64,000 nucleotides of DNA from Coriobacteriaceae bacterium. Lineage in GTDB: Bacteria; Actinomycetota; Coriobacteriia; Coriobacteriales; Eggerthellaceae. The notes beneath the pieces were generated by a model. That model searched no databases. It had not been told where the DNA came from and saw nothing but the letters and a program-made list of their open reading frames with translations. Positions 7,754 through 23,154 of this stretch are shown here, one piece after another. The stretch's first letter is position 1; each line of letters opens with the position of its first letter. Position numbers and translations under genes: made by a program. The stretch spans positions 33,667 through 97,666 of the forward strand of contig SUUE01000008.1 of the NCBI GenBank assembly GCA_015062685.1. The letters are read 5' to 3'.

Positions 7754-8683
7754 ATGAAACCGTACAAGACAGTAATCTATAGTTTCCTGCTCGGCGGCTT
7801 GTTCTGCCTTATCGCGCAGGCTCTTGCCGGCTTCTGGGGCTTCGCGCTCACCGGCACGCCCATGGAGTTCTTCAAGGGCGGCGCAGTGCTCGTGAGCTTG
7901 GGCGTCATCGGGTTTATCCTGGGCGGCCTCGCCATCTACCAGTACTTCGAGGAATGGGCCACGTTCGGCGCCCTGTTCCCGTTCGCTGGCTTCGCCATGG
8001 CCGTCGGCATGAAGATGGTCGTGCCCTGGACCAAGGGCGAGAGCCTCGGCAAGTCCATCTGGCCGGGCGCTTGGCTCGTCATCTGGTTCAACGCGGTCGG
8101 CGCCGTCGTTTGCATTGCCGGCGGTTACCTTGCGGCCATGCTCGGGTTCCAGCCTCCTGCGACTTCCCCGATCGTGTCCTCGCCGGACACGATGGTGGCG
8201 CTCACCATCGGCGCTCGCGCTTTCGTGGGCGGAGGCATCATCTGCGCTGTGTTCCAGATTGTTTGGCTTCTTGTAAAGAAGGCCATTCCTTCCGCAAAGC
8301 ATGTGTGGATCCTGATGGGCGGTTGGATGTGCGGCGCAATCTTCTGCTTGCCCGGTCTTTCTTACTGGCTGGTTGAGCAGTTCGGCCAGGGCTTCCAGTG
8401 CCTGATTCCCGTCGGCGGCTACAACATGTTCGCAGTCGGTATCGACCTTTTCCATGGCGGCGAGCATGCAGCTGCGGGCCTCGTCCACCTCGGCTCGTTC
8501 CTGCTGGCCGTGTTCGGCCTCTTCTTCACCGGCCTCGGCACGTTCATCGTGTGGAACGCCAAGTTCGGCCGCAAGAACCTGCACCAGGTTCACCTGGAGA
8601 AGGCCCAGCACGCTCTCGTCGAGGCTGGTGGCGAGCTCGCTCCCGCTACCCCCGTCGAGGAAGCTGTCGAGAAGACCGAATAG
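7754..8683 (+). CDS. Tandem SpoVA-like membrane protein
   Basis: A 309-residue multi-pass membrane protein that looks like two SpoVAC/SpoVAE-type units in tandem. Each half begins with a GG-(L/I)-x-C-x(2)-Q-like helix (GGLFCLIAQ near 14; GGGIICAVFQ near 165). Each later has a helix leading into a Pro-containing G-rich segment (LFPFAGFAMAVG near 80; LIPVGGYNMFAVG near 225). The end is a charged cytoplasmic tail. In Bacillus, SpoVA proteins form the dipicolinic-acid channel; a fused pair in a presumed non-sporulating actinobacterium must do something else. ATG 7754 follows AAAGGGGATGAT. It is transcribed alone between a promoter at 7678 and a terminator at 8705. The family assignment rests on pattern, not on a search. 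Confidence 0.55.
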   Translation: MKPYKTVIYSFLLGGLFCLIAQALAGFWGFALTGTPMEFFKGGAVLVSLGVIGFILGGLAIYQYFEEWATFGALFPFAGFAMAVGMKMVVPWTKGESLGKSIWPGAWLVIWFNAVGAVVCIAGGYLAAMLGFQPPATSPIVSSPDTMVALTIGARAFVGGGIICAVFQIVWLLVKKAIPSAKHVWILMGGWMCGAIFCLPGLSYWLVEQFGQGFQCLIPVGGYNMFAVGIDLFHGGEHAAAGLVHLGSFLLAVFGLFFTGLGTFIVWNAKFGRKNLHQVHLEKAQHALVEAGGELAPATPVEEAVEKTE

Positions 8684-8704
8684 CTCGAGCCTCCTTGCAA
8701 ACGA

Positions 8705-8736
8705 AAAGAAAGCCGCCTTCGTAGGCGGCTTTCTTT
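8705..8736. terminator. Bidirectional terminator
   Basis: AAAGAAAGCCGCC (8705-8717) and GGCGGCTTTCTTT (8724-8736) form a 13-bp stem with a 6-nt loop between convergent genes. The T-rich 3' arm serves both directions. Confidence 0.9.
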
Positions 8737-8756
8737 ATGCTCCCAGAACGGGTTGC

Positions 8757-10031
8757 CTATTCGCCGACGGGCCTGATGGCAACCTCGCGCACGAAGCTGC
8801 CCTGCTCGTCTGATTCGAGCACGTGGAAGGCGATCGCGGGTTCGACCCCGATGCCCTCGAGAGCCGGGAGGTAGGCGAGGGGGAACGCGATGCTCTGTTC
8901 GGCGTCGTTCGGCATGAAGTCGCCGCACCCCGCCGAGACGAGCGCGTCGTAAGCGGCTTCGCGGTCATCGCCGTACACCTTCCCGCATTTCAGGAAGAAG
9001 TCGCCCTCGTCGAACGAAAGGATGGGCGTCATGCTCGCCCCGCGCTCGTTGCGCAGGCGCATCTCGCTGCGGTGCTTGTTGTCGAGCGAGCAGTAATGCA
9101 TGCCGAACGGCACGTCGTGGTCGATTCCCCAGAGCATGAGCTCGAGGCAGAGCTCCTCGCTCCCCGCGACGGGCAGCCCGCCCGAGTAGCCGTAGTCGTA
9201 CATGACGTCGAACGGCGGGTTGCGGATCTCGAACCCCCGCTTCTCGTATTCCTCCCAGCTGTGGAAGGGGAAGCAGAACTCGAGCAAGTTGACGCCGTCG
9301 ATGCCGATTTGGCCCCAGCGCTCGAAGAGCTCGTGCATGCGGTGCTCGGTGTTGGGGATTATGGGCATCTCCACCATGATCGACGGGATGTGGCGCTTGG
9401 CGACCTCCATGGCCGCGAGCACGCGCTCCTGCCGTTCTAGGGGGTCATCCTGCTTGACGCTGAATCGGATCTCGTCGAGCCCGGCTTCCTCCAGACGGAC
9501 TGCGCCTTCCTCGGTCAGGAGGTCGCCCGATGTGTACATGCGCTTATGGGCTGACGGGAAGCGCTTGCCGGCATCCTCGAGGAGGGCGATGGAGTCGTTG
9601 AGCATGAGCAGCGGCTCGCCGCCCGTGAGGCCGATCACCGCCAAGCCGTCGTGGCCGTAGCGGCGCTCGGCGTCGTCGATGCCGTCGCGCCAGGGGCAGC
9701 CTTCGCGCACGAACTTGTCGTAATCGGCCACGTTGTAGTTGAAGCAGAAGTAGCAATCGCGATGGCATTTGAACGTCGTTGAGAACGTCTCGGAGCCGCG
9801 GTTGCCCGTGCACTCGACGCAGGCGAGGGACTGCCAGCCCCACACGATGGAGGCGCCGGCGTTCTTGAATTGGGCGCCCTTCTCGCGCAGCTGCTCGCGG
9901 AGCTCGTCGATACGCGCTTGGTTGGCGCCCGCTTCGGCGAACGCGATGCCCTTCTCGCGCAGCGCGTTGAGGTAGGCGTAGCCTCCCTTCTTGTATTCGC
10001 GCATCTCTGATTGAAGTACCTTGTTTCGCAT
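8757..10031 (-). CDS. Radical SAM protein of unknown substrate
   Basis: A 424-residue radical SAM enzyme. The cluster-binding CHRDCYFC motif (Cys 89, 93, 96) is canonical CxxxCxxC, and LTGGEPLL supplies the SAM-binding GGE motif. A CVEC pair lies just before it (Cys 71 and 74), and further Cys residues occur in the C-terminal half (HYCSLDN, KCGKVYGD), so a second metal or cluster site is possible. Start ATG 10031 is preceded by AAGGAA; the 15 extra codons upstream in the open frame lack a ribosome-binding site. It lies 60 nt downstream of a HAD phosphatase on the same strand, so the two are probably cotranscribed. It does not match well-known anaerobic sulfatase or PFL-activase patterns. Confidence 0.8.
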   Translation of the reverse strand: MRNKVLQSEMREYKKGGYAYLNALREKGIAFAEAGANQARIDELREQLREKGAQFKNAGASIVWGWQSLACVECTGNRGSETFSTTFKCHRDCYFCFNYNVADYDKFVREGCPWRDGIDDAERRYGHDGLAVIGLTGGEPLLMLNDSIALLEDAGKRFPSAHKRMYTSGDLLTEEGAVRLEEAGLDEIRFSVKQDDPLERQERVLAAMEVAKRHIPSIMVEMPIIPNTEHRMHELFERWGQIGIDGVNLLEFCFPFHSWEEYEKRGFEIRNPPFDVMYDYGYSGGLPVAGSEELCLELMLWGIDHDVPFGMHYCSLDNKHRSEMRLRNERGASMTPILSFDEGDFFLKCGKVYGDDREAAYDALVSAGCGDFMPNDAEQSIAFPLAYLPALEGIGVEPAIAFHVLESDEQGSFVREVAIRPVGE

Positions 10032-10091
10032 GTGAATTCCTTGCGTGTCGGTTCGGTAGTGGAAGTATATCGCCATAAGGCCCCTAAGAAC

Positions 10092-10709
10092 CTAGAGCAG
10101 CTCCTCGAACGAGCTCACGTTGGCATCGGCGTACTCTGACGTGCGCTCGCCCACGCAGACGGTCTTGAGGCCCGAGGAGTGCATGGCGAACACCGCATAG
10201 GGTGCGTCGTCGAACGCCCACGTGGTGGCCGCGTCGCTCCCGAGGATGGAGAGCGCGCGCTCGTATATGGCGGCGTCCTGCTTCGAGCAGCCTGATTCGT
10301 CGGTCGTCACGAGCTCGAGGAAGCAATCGCGGATGCCGATGCGTTTGAGGCCGGCGTCGAGGTAGCGGCGCGGGCTGGAGGAGAGCACGACGCAGGGCGC
10401 CCCGCTCGCCGCGGCGCGGCGCACGAACTCGCAAGCGCCGGGCATGGCGACGGCCTTGCTTGCGTAGAAATCGAGCAGGTGCCCGTCCAGGTGGGCGAGC
10501 ACGGCTTCGGCGCTTTCGCCCACGCCGTACTTGTCGTGGAAGATCTCGGCCGCATGCTCGATGGGGGCCGAGTGGATTTCGTCCTCCTGCTCCTGCGTGA
10601 GCGGGCCCGTTTGCGCGAACAGATCGCGTTCGGCTTCCTCCCAGGCCGCCAACGAATCTATCAGCGTGCCGTCGCAGTCAAAGACAAAACCTGTAGCGTT
10701 CCGAAACAT
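10092..10709 (-). CDS. HAD-superfamily phosphatase
   Basis: A 205-residue HAD hydrolase with FDCDGTLID (motif I nucleophile Asp), LSSSPRR (motif II Ser), a Lys in GCSKQDAAIY (motif III) and the acidic pair AFDDA (motif IV). A helical cap sits between motifs I and II, as in subclass I phosphoglycolate phosphatase/beta-phosphoglucomutase-like enzymes. ATG 10709 has GGAGGA upstream. It is the first gene of a likely two-gene operon with the radical SAM gene and is divergent from carB. The substrate is unknown. Confidence 0.8.
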   Translation of the reverse strand: MFRNATGFVFDCDGTLIDSLAAWEEAERDLFAQTGPLTQEQEDEIHSAPIEHAAEIFHDKYGVGESAEAVLAHLDGHLLDFYASKAVAMPGACEFVRRAAASGAPCVVLSSSPRRYLDAGLKRIGIRDCFLELVTTDESGCSKQDAAIYERALSILGSDAATTWAFDDAPYAVFAMHSSGLKTVCVGERTSEYADANVSSFEELL

Positions 10710-10796
10710 GGTCCGGATTCCTCCTATGCAATGCTTTAGCAGTGTTGCAGCGCATTGAAAACGAAAGGTATAGCCAAACATTTCCAACCGATTTTA

Positions 10797-10838
10797 CATA
10801 TCCATCCTACAGGATATGGGGCCATACTGTTTTACAAT
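10797..10838 (+). promoter_or_regulatory. Candidate operator and -10 upstream of carB
   Basis: A perfect dyad CATATCC (10797-10803), 8-bp spacer, GGATATG (10812-10818) lies in the divergent HAD/carB intergenic region. TACAAT (10833-10838) just downstream is a -10 candidate for carB. A regulator binding the dyad could control one or both genes; this is inference. Confidence 0.35.
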
Positions 10839-10878
10839 GTTTCAAGCATTTTTAGGTTCATCGAAGGGAAGGTCGTCC

Positions 10879-14193
<3,315 letters not shown>

Positions 14194-14219
14194 CCAAGCG
14201 CGCGACATGGACCCAAGGA

Positions 14220-14251
14220 AAGGCCTTGCCCGTTAAAACGGGCAAGGCCTT
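14220..14251. terminator. Bidirectional terminator after carB
   Basis: AAGGCCTTGCCCG (14220-14232) and CGGGCAAGGCCTT (14239-14251) form a 13-bp stem with loop TTAAAA between the convergent carB and antiporter genes. Confidence 0.9.
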
Positions 14252-14276
14252 CTTCATGCCATAACGCGAATCGCGC

Positions 14277-15608
14277 CTATGCGTTGATCTTGAGCCTCTT
14301 GCCGATGATTATCGACACGACCGCGCAGAAAGCCAGCAGGTAGGGGTAGACCAGGAACGGCATGATCTCGAAGGGCGTCACCATCAGCCCCGCCGCTGCC
14401 GCGCCGGCGCACGCGTAGAGGAGCTGGGCGCCGTAGGGGATGATGCCCTGCATGACCGAGGAGAACACGTCGATGAGGCTCGCGGCCCTCCTGGGGCTTA
14501 TGTCGAACTCCTCCGAGATGTCCTTCACGATGGGACCGGCTATGACGATGGCGACCGTGTTGTTCGCGGTGCTCGCGTCCACGAGGAGCGTGAGCACGGA
14601 GATACCTACTTCGGCTCCCCGCGAGCTCTTCACCCGCTTGCGGATGGCGTGCAGGATGAAGTCGATGCCCCCGTTATCCTTGACGAGCCCGATGATGCCC
14701 GCGCAAATGATGCTGATAACGGTGATGTCGTACATGTTCATGATGCCGCCATTGCCGTTGGGGCCGCTGCCGATGACGGTAGCGATGGAGGTGGGCTCGA
14801 TGGTGCCGAGGGCGACGCCAACGATGCAGGACAGCACCGTGCCTCCCACGAGCACCGCGAAGACGTTGACGCCTGCGAGCGCGGCCACGAGGACGGCGAT
14901 GTAGGGGAGCACCTGCCAGAGGTTGTAGGACAGGTCCCCGTCGATTTCGTAAGTGCTACCAGCGCCTATGACGGCGAAGATGATGAACGCGGCGACGGCC
15001 GCCGGGAGCGCGATGGCGAAGTTCGCTCGGAACTTGTCCTTCATCTCGCAGCCCTGGGTGCGCGTGGCGGCGATGGTCGTGTCGGAAATGACGGAGAGGT
15101 TGTCGCCGAACATGGCGCCGCTCACGATGGCGGCAAGGCAGATTGGGCCGGGGAGACCCGTCTTGAGCGCTATGCCCACGGCGATGGGCGCCAGCGCCGC
15201 GATCGTCCCCACGCTCGTGCCCATGGAGAGCGATATGAAGCAGGCAATGAGAAACAGGCCGGGCAGCACGATCTGGCTGGGCAGAACGGAGAGGGCGAAG
15301 TTGACCGTGCTCTCCACGCCGCCGGCGGCGCTCACCGAGCCGGTGAAGGCGCCCGCAAGCACGAATACGAGGCACATGATCATGACATTCGGCTGACCCA
15401 TGCTCTGGGCCGCGCTCTCGAGCTTGTCCTTGAAGGAGCGCTTGGGGCTCTGCGCGAAGGCTACGGTTAAAGCGGCGAGGAACGCCACGATGGCGGGCAT
15501 GGCGTAGAAGTCGTTCAGGACGACGCCGCTTCCGATGAAGAGCAAGAGGAACACGAGGACGGGCAAGAGCCCGATGGCGCTCCCTTTGGCCTCTGCTTCA
15601 GTATTCAT
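14277..15608 (-). CDS. NhaC-family Na+/H+ antiporter-type transporter
   Basis: A 443-residue integral membrane protein with about 11-12 hydrophobic segments. Conserved patches are typical of the NhaC/ion-transporter group: SLSMGTSVGTIAALAPI, SGAMFGDNLSVISDTT and DASTANNTVA. Members exchange Na+ for H+ or for dicarboxylates or amino acids. ATG 15608 (MNTEAEAK) has GAGGTGG just upstream. It is monocistronic between a terminator and the cydDC operon. The substrate cannot be assigned. Confidence 0.85.
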   Translation of the reverse strand: MNTEAEAKGSAIGLLPVLVFLLLFIGSGVVLNDFYAMPAIVAFLAALTVAFAQSPKRSFKDKLESAAQSMGQPNVMIMCLVFVLAGAFTGSVSAAGGVESTVNFALSVLPSQIVLPGLFLIACFISLSMGTSVGTIAALAPIAVGIALKTGLPGPICLAAIVSGAMFGDNLSVISDTTIAATRTQGCEMKDKFRANFAIALPAAVAAFIIFAVIGAGSTYEIDGDLSYNLWQVLPYIAVLVAALAGVNVFAVLVGGTVLSCIVGVALGTIEPTSIATVIGSGPNGNGGIMNMYDITVISIICAGIIGLVKDNGGIDFILHAIRKRVKSSRGAEVGISVLTLLVDASTANNTVAIVIAGPIVKDISEEFDISPRRAASLIDVFSSVMQGIIPYGAQLLYACAGAAAAGLMVTPFEIMPFLVYPYLLAFCAVVSIIIGKRLKINA

Positions 15609-15725
15609 ATCCACCTCGAACAATCGCGCCTGTTGGGCGCTCGGTCTTACACTAATCACGATAGAACACTATAGCAAACCGGGCGCCCTCTTAGGCGGAT
15701 ATGAGGCTCTACGGCGCGCTGGGCC

Positions 15726-17450
15726 CTAGAGGTTGCGGTCGAAGGCGAGGAGCTCCCTGAAGTGATCGTTCGAACGCTCCAGCTCGGCAGGGGAGCCATC
15801 GAGCTCGATCGCGCCGTCCTCGAGGAAGATCACGCGATCGAACCTGTCCACGAGCGCGAGGTGGTGCGTGACCACAATGAGCGTGCGGCCGTCGCACACG
15901 TCGAAGAGCGTCTCGAGCAATTCGGCTTCGGTTTCGGGGTCGAGCGCCGCAAAGGGCTCGTCCACGATGATGACCTTGGAACGCGCGGTGAGCGTGCGGG
16001 CAAGGGCGATGCGGTGGGCTTCACCGCCGGAGAAGCCGGTTCCCGTCTCGCCGATGACCGTGTCGAGGCCATTGGGGAGGGCGTCGTACCGATCGCGCAG
16101 CCCGACCTTTTCCAAGATGTCCAAGAGCTCGTCGTCGGTTGCATCGGGTCGCGCGAGGGCCAGGTTGTCGCGCAGCGACTTGTTGAAGATGTAGGGCTCT
16201 TGCGAGAGGTATCCGATGGTGCCTGACACGTCGTACGCCCGCGCGACCATCTTCTCGCCGCCGACTTCGATGGTGCCCGACTGGGGCTCGAGCATTCCTC
16301 GGACAAGTGAGACGAGGGTCGTCTTTCCCGAACCGCTCTTGCCGAGTATGGCTACTTTCTGCCCGCTCTCGATCGTGCAATCGAGGTCGTGCAGAGCCGC
16401 TTTACGAGAAGCGGGGTATGCGTACGTTACGCCCTCGACGACGATGGACGCGTCGGAGGTATCGGGGAATGCGTCGCGATTGCCGTCGAGGCCGCCTTCG
16501 TCGGAGATCGAGCGGAGGCGGTCGATTGACTGCATGTGGTCTGTGGACGACGGAACCATGCTGGGGAGGGCGGCGAAGCTCTCGATGATCGGGAAGAAGC
16601 CGAGCACGAACGCCGCGATCCAATTGACCGTGGACGGATCGCCGGCGAAGCTGCTGCCAGACCATGCGATAACCGCGCATGCGGCGAGGCCCAGGATGAG
16701 GAGGCTCGCGAGTTCAATCGTACGATCGAAGAAGCGTATGCGGCGATCGAGATCCCGTCTCGCGCTGTCTGCGGCCGCGCCGCGCGCGATAGCCTCGAGG
16801 GAGCGGCCGGAGAGCTTCCAGTCGTTGACGCCGGCAATGTCGTCGGAAAGCTTCTCGAAGCTTTCGGCGCGCATCGACTTCACTTTCAGCATGCGGACGC
16901 GCGTGGCCGCGAGCGTGGCCATGGGCAGACCGACCACGGTGCCGGCAAACACGACGAGCATCACGCAGGCAAACGCCGGGGAGAACAAGCCGAACGCGAT
17001 GGTCGCGAGGCACGCGAGAAGTAATGCCACCACAGAGGGGAACACGACGCGCAGGTAGAGGTTCTGCAAGTGCGCGATGTCGTCGGAGAGGATGGAGAGG
17101 TACTCGCCGCTCGCGCGCGCTTGCGTTGGGTCGGCGGCGGTGCTCGCGACGTGGTTGTAGAGCATCTTGCGCAGGTCGGATGTAACCCGGAGCACCCAGC
17201 TGTGGCTGACGAGGCGCTCGAAGTAGCGAGCCAAGGGCTTCCCGATGCCGAACACCTGCACGAACGCCACGGGAAGCATGACGGAGAAGAGCGTCACGCC
17301 CTCCAGCGCTGTCGCGCTGATGAGGTAGCCCGATGTGAACATGAGCATCGCGGAGAACGCGGCGGCGATGAGCCCGAGGGCGAGCGCCGTTACGACCGGC
17401 TTACGGTATGACGAAAGGAAGCCCCTGAGCCAAGAGTTGCGCGAATTCAT
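15726..17450 (-). CDS. cydC: Cysteine/glutathione ABC exporter subunit CydC
   Basis: A 574-residue half-transporter with six predicted membrane helices in residues 1-310 and an ABC ATPase domain from about 335: Walker A GKSGSGKTT, Q-loop YLSQEP, signature FSGGEAHRIALAR, Walker B VIIVDEP, H-loop THHLALV. CydDC exports cysteine or glutathione to the cell exterior and is needed for cytochrome bd assembly. Its ATG overlaps the cydD stop codon by 4 nt (ATGA), so translation is coupled. cydAB are not in this window. Confidence 0.88.
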   Translation of the reverse strand: MNSRNSWLRGFLSSYRKPVVTALALGLIAAAFSAMLMFTSGYLISATALEGVTLFSVMLPVAFVQVFGIGKPLARYFERLVSHSWVLRVTSDLRKMLYNHVASTAADPTQARASGEYLSILSDDIAHLQNLYLRVVFPSVVALLLACLATIAFGLFSPAFACVMLVVFAGTVVGLPMATLAATRVRMLKVKSMRAESFEKLSDDIAGVNDWKLSGRSLEAIARGAAADSARRDLDRRIRFFDRTIELASLLILGLAACAVIAWSGSSFAGDPSTVNWIAAFVLGFFPIIESFAALPSMVPSSTDHMQSIDRLRSISDEGGLDGNRDAFPDTSDASIVVEGVTYAYPASRKAALHDLDCTIESGQKVAILGKSGSGKTTLVSLVRGMLEPQSGTIEVGGEKMVARAYDVSGTIGYLSQEPYIFNKSLRDNLALARPDATDDELLDILEKVGLRDRYDALPNGLDTVIGETGTGFSGGEAHRIALARTLTARSKVIIVDEPFAALDPETEAELLETLFDVCDGRTLIVVTHHLALVDRFDRVIFLEDGAIELDGSPAELERSNDHFRELLAFDRNL

Positions 17451-19102
17451 CGGGCATCACCTCCTTCGGTCACCGTGCGTATGCGTTCTATCTTGCCGTC
17501 CTTAAGCTCGATGACACGGTCCATCGAGCCGATCCAGTGGAGGCGGTGCGTCGCGAACAGCACGGCACGGCCCTCGAGGAGGGGGAGCACGCATTGCTTG
17601 AGTTCGAGTTCGGTCTCTATGTCCAGATGCGCCGTCGGCTCGTCGAAGACAAGGACCTGCGCGGAATCGTCGAGAAGCACGCGTGCGAGCGCCACACGGT
17701 GGGCTTGACCGCCGGAGAGCCCGTGGTTGCCCTCTCCGACCATGGTCTGGAGCCCGTCGGGTAGTTCTTTCACGAGGTCGTCGAGCCCGACCGCAGAGAG
17801 CACGTCGCTCACTCTTTCCGCTTCGGCCTCCGGGCTGTAGAGCAGGAGGTTGTTCTCGAGCGTATCGGCGAAGATGTGGGGGTGCTGGGGGATAAAGCGA
17901 ACGCCGCGCGATGAGACCGCGCCATTGGAAGGCTGCAGCAGCCCGGCGGCGAGCGACGCGATGGTGCTCTTGCCCGATCCGCTCTTCCCGACGAGCGCCA
18001 CGTGCTCGCCGGGTTCTATGGCGAAGGTGATGGACTCGACAGCCGGGGACGTGGAATCCGCATGCTCGTAGGACACGTTTTCGAAGGACAGGGCGCTGTC
18101 TTCCTGCGCAGGTTGCTGCCCCTCGACCGCGGCGCTGGGTTCGTCCGCGCCCGGGTTCGGACGAAGCTGCGCTATCTCGAGGGCCGCAGCGAGCGCATTC
18201 TTACCGTCCTGCGATGCGTGGAAGTCGCCCGAGAACGAGCGGATGGGCGCGAAGAACTCGGGGGCGAGGATGAGCGCGAAAAGCCCTGTCTGGAGCGCGA
18301 CTGTGCCGTCCATGAGACGGAACGCGAGCAGGATCGCGACGGCAGCCACCCCGAACACGGCGCAGAGGTCCAGCACGACGCTCGAGAGCGTTGCGGTCGT
18401 GAGGGTGCGCACGGTCGCGGTTCGCAGGTCTTCGCTCGAATCGAACACTTCCTCACCGGTGCGCTCGACGGCCCCCGAGGCCACGATGGCGTCGACGCCG
18501 CGCAGCGTGTCGAGGAAATGGTTCGAGAGGCGATTGTACGATTCGTATTGGCTCCTCGCGCGGTCGCGTGCTTTTATGCCGAGGATGATCATGAAGAACA
18601 TTATCACGGGGAACATGACGGCCAGGATGATGCCGCTCGGCCAGTCGGCAAGGAACTCCGCCACGAGCACCGGAATCGCGATCGCAGCCATGGCAACGCC
18701 CTTGGGCGGAATGATGCGCAGATACTCCTGCACGTCGTCGATGCCCTGCGTGGCCGTCGTGGTGAGCGAGGCGCTGCCCATTGCGCCGGCAACGTTAGTC
18801 TTCGCGTCGAACGTCGCCGTGAGGAGGGCTTCCCTGAGCTGTTCAGCCCGCGAGACGGAGAACTTGTCGAGCATGGTCTCCTGCACGTAGGTTATCAGCC
18901 TGTTGGCGGCGAAGCACCCGAAGAAGCCTGCGATGAGCGTCAGCTGGCTCTCGATGCCGAAGCCGCCCCATAAGTTGGCTATGACCGAGGCAAGCGTCCA
19001 GCTTTGCCCGATAATCGCGGCGGCTTGCAGCAGGGCGAACACCAGGAGCACCGCAAAGATGCCCCTCATGCCGTCTATTTTCATTAGGTTGCGGTCAAAC
19101 AA
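17447..19102 (-). CDS. cydD: Cysteine/glutathione ABC exporter subunit CydD
   Basis: The partner half-transporter, 551 residues if translation starts at TTG 19102. It has an N-terminal membrane domain and a C-terminal ATPase with Walker A GKSGSGKST, signature LSGGQAHRVALAR and Walker B VLVFDEPTAHLD. The start is uncertain: TTG 19102 has GGGAG 11 nt upstream, while ATG 19084 (MKIDGMRG) lacks a ribosome-binding site. It is the first gene of the cydDC operon and overlaps cydC by 4 nt. A 7-bp hairpin abuts the ribosome-binding site. Confidence 0.87.
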   Translation of the reverse strand: MFDRNLMKIDGMRGIFAVLLVFALLQAAAIIGQSWTLASVIANLWGGFGIESQLTLIAGFFGCFAANRLITYVQETMLDKFSVSRAEQLREALLTATFDAKTNVAGAMGSASLTTTATQGIDDVQEYLRIIPPKGVAMAAIAIPVLVAEFLADWPSGIILAVMFPVIMFFMIILGIKARDRARSQYESYNRLSNHFLDTLRGVDAIVASGAVERTGEEVFDSSEDLRTATVRTLTTATLSSVVLDLCAVFGVAAVAILLAFRLMDGTVALQTGLFALILAPEFFAPIRSFSGDFHASQDGKNALAAALEIAQLRPNPGADEPSAAVEGQQPAQEDSALSFENVSYEHADSTSPAVESITFAIEPGEHVALVGKSGSGKSTIASLAAGLLQPSNGAVSSRGVRFIPQHPHIFADTLENNLLLYSPEAEAERVSDVLSAVGLDDLVKELPDGLQTMVGEGNHGLSGGQAHRVALARVLLDDSAQVLVFDEPTAHLDIETELELKQCVLPLLEGRAVLFATHRLHWIGSMDRVIELKDGKIERIRTVTEGGDAR

Positions 19103-19117
19103 GGCCCACTCAACTCC

Positions 19118-19141
19118 CTCTCGTAAATAAGTTCACGAGAG
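19118..19141 (-). promoter_or_regulatory. Hairpin or operator next to the cydD ribosome-binding site
   Basis: CTCTCGT (19118-19124) and ACGAGAG (19135-19141) form a perfect 7-bp inverted repeat. In the cydD mRNA the 3' arm runs straight into the GGGAG Shine-Dalgarno sequence, so folding could limit initiation. It could equally be a DNA operator. Confidence 0.35.
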
Positions 19142-19233
19142 AATAGTAATGCGATGGTTAACAGTTGTAAACAATACAATAGACAACAACCGAATAGACC
19201 ACAAAACAATGGCATGAAACCAGCGGAGCGCGG

Positions 19234-22113
<2,880 letters not shown>

Positions 22114-22153
22114 GGGTGAATGCTCCAATACGATCGCAGTTTATTTCAGCGAC

Positions 22154-22179
22154 ATTGTACTCGAGAAAACAAATGTTCG
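22154..22179 (-). promoter_or_regulatory. SOS (LexA) box overlapping the uvrA promoter
   Basis: On the minus strand CGAACATTTGTTTT (22179-22166) matches the Gram-positive LexA consensus CGAACATATGTTCG at 11 of 14 positions, with the CGAAC half perfect. A -10 candidate TACAAT (22159-22154) begins 6 bp downstream, so LexA bound here would cover the promoter spacer. uvrA is a classical SOS gene. Confidence 0.55.
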
Positions 22180-22220
22180 AATGTGTTTCATAAATACTAC
22201 GGGAGGGCGTTACGCCTTCG

Positions 22221-23150
22221 CTACTTCTGCAGCTCCGCGGCCATTTGCTCTATGCGCCTGATGCGGTGGTAAACAGCCGATTTCGACAGGGGCGGGTCGG
22301 CGTATTCGCCGAGTTCCTTCAACGTCGCGTCGGGGTATTGCACGCGCAGCCTGATCACGTCGCGCAGGGCCGGGGGCAGGCGCTCGACGCCGTATGCCTC
22401 CAGCACCGAGCGCATGGCGTAAATCTGGTCGACCGAGGCCTCGGCCGCCTTCTTCTGGTTCGCGATCTCGGCGTTCGTCTGGCGGTTCACGTCGTTGCGG
22501 ACGCTCTTGACCACGCGCGCGTTCTCCATGATGAGAGCGCTCTGGTGCGCGCCGACGAACGCCAGGAACTCGAGGATGGACTCGCCGCTCTTGATGTAGA
22601 CGATGAAGGACGAGCGCCTCTGCATGACGCGCGCCTTGATGCCCTTGTCGGCCATGATGTCCGCGAGGTTGTTCGCCATCTCTTCCGATTCGACGGTGAT
22701 CTCGAAATGGAAATCGCCGCGGGGGTCGGAGACGAAGCCGCTGCCCAGGAAAGCGCCCCTAAGGTATGCCGCCGCGCAGCACTGCTTGGCCACGAGCTCG
22801 GGCGCGACGCCCAGCTCGAGGCCGGTCTTGCCGAGCACGCCCATGTCCTGGAGCGCCGCGGCGAGCCCTTCTTGGGACGGCACCTCGATCAGGTAGTTTG
22901 GCGTCTTGTGGAGCACGCTTCGCCTCGTCGTGAGCTCGGTGTGCAGCTCGTAGGTGTCGTGGAGGAGCTTCCATGTCAGGCGGGCCACCGAGGGGGCGTC
23001 CGTCACGACTTCAAGGCGGTAGCGCCCCTGGCCGCTGATGAAGAGCGTTCCCTCGATCCTGATGAGCGCCGCAAGAAGCGCGCGGTCGCAGTGCGAGCAC
23101 GTCGATTCGACGCGCGACAGCTCTTCCTTGACGTCTGTGCTGAACGACAT
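22221..23150 (-). CDS. whiA: Sporulation/cell-division regulator WhiA
   Basis: A 309-residue WhiA homologue, with an N-terminal LAGLIDADG-type domain (starts [33 protein letters not shown] near 150) and a C-terminal helix-turn-helix ([21 protein letters not shown] near 280). In streptomycetes WhiA activates sporulation septation genes; in non-sporulating Gram-positives it affects division and chromosome segregation. It is last in the uvrC-rapZ-yvcK-whiA block, 4 nt after yvcK, and very probably cotranscribed. Confidence 0.95.
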   Translation of the reverse strand: MSFSTDVKEELSRVESTCSHCDRALLAALIRIEGTLFISGQGRYRLEVVTDAPSVARLTWKLLHDTYELHTELTTRRSVLHKTPNYLIEVPSQEGLAAALQDMGVLGKTGLELGVAPELVAKQCCAAAYLRGAFLGSGFVSDPRGDFHFEITVESEEMANNLADIMADKGIKARVMQRRSSFIVYIKSGESILEFLAFVGAHQSALIMENARVVKSVRNDVNRQTNAEIANQKKAAEASVDQIYAMRSVLEAYGVERLPPALRDVIRLRVQYPDATLKELGEYADPPLSKSAVYHRIRRIEQMAAELQK

Positions 23151-23154
23151 GGCG

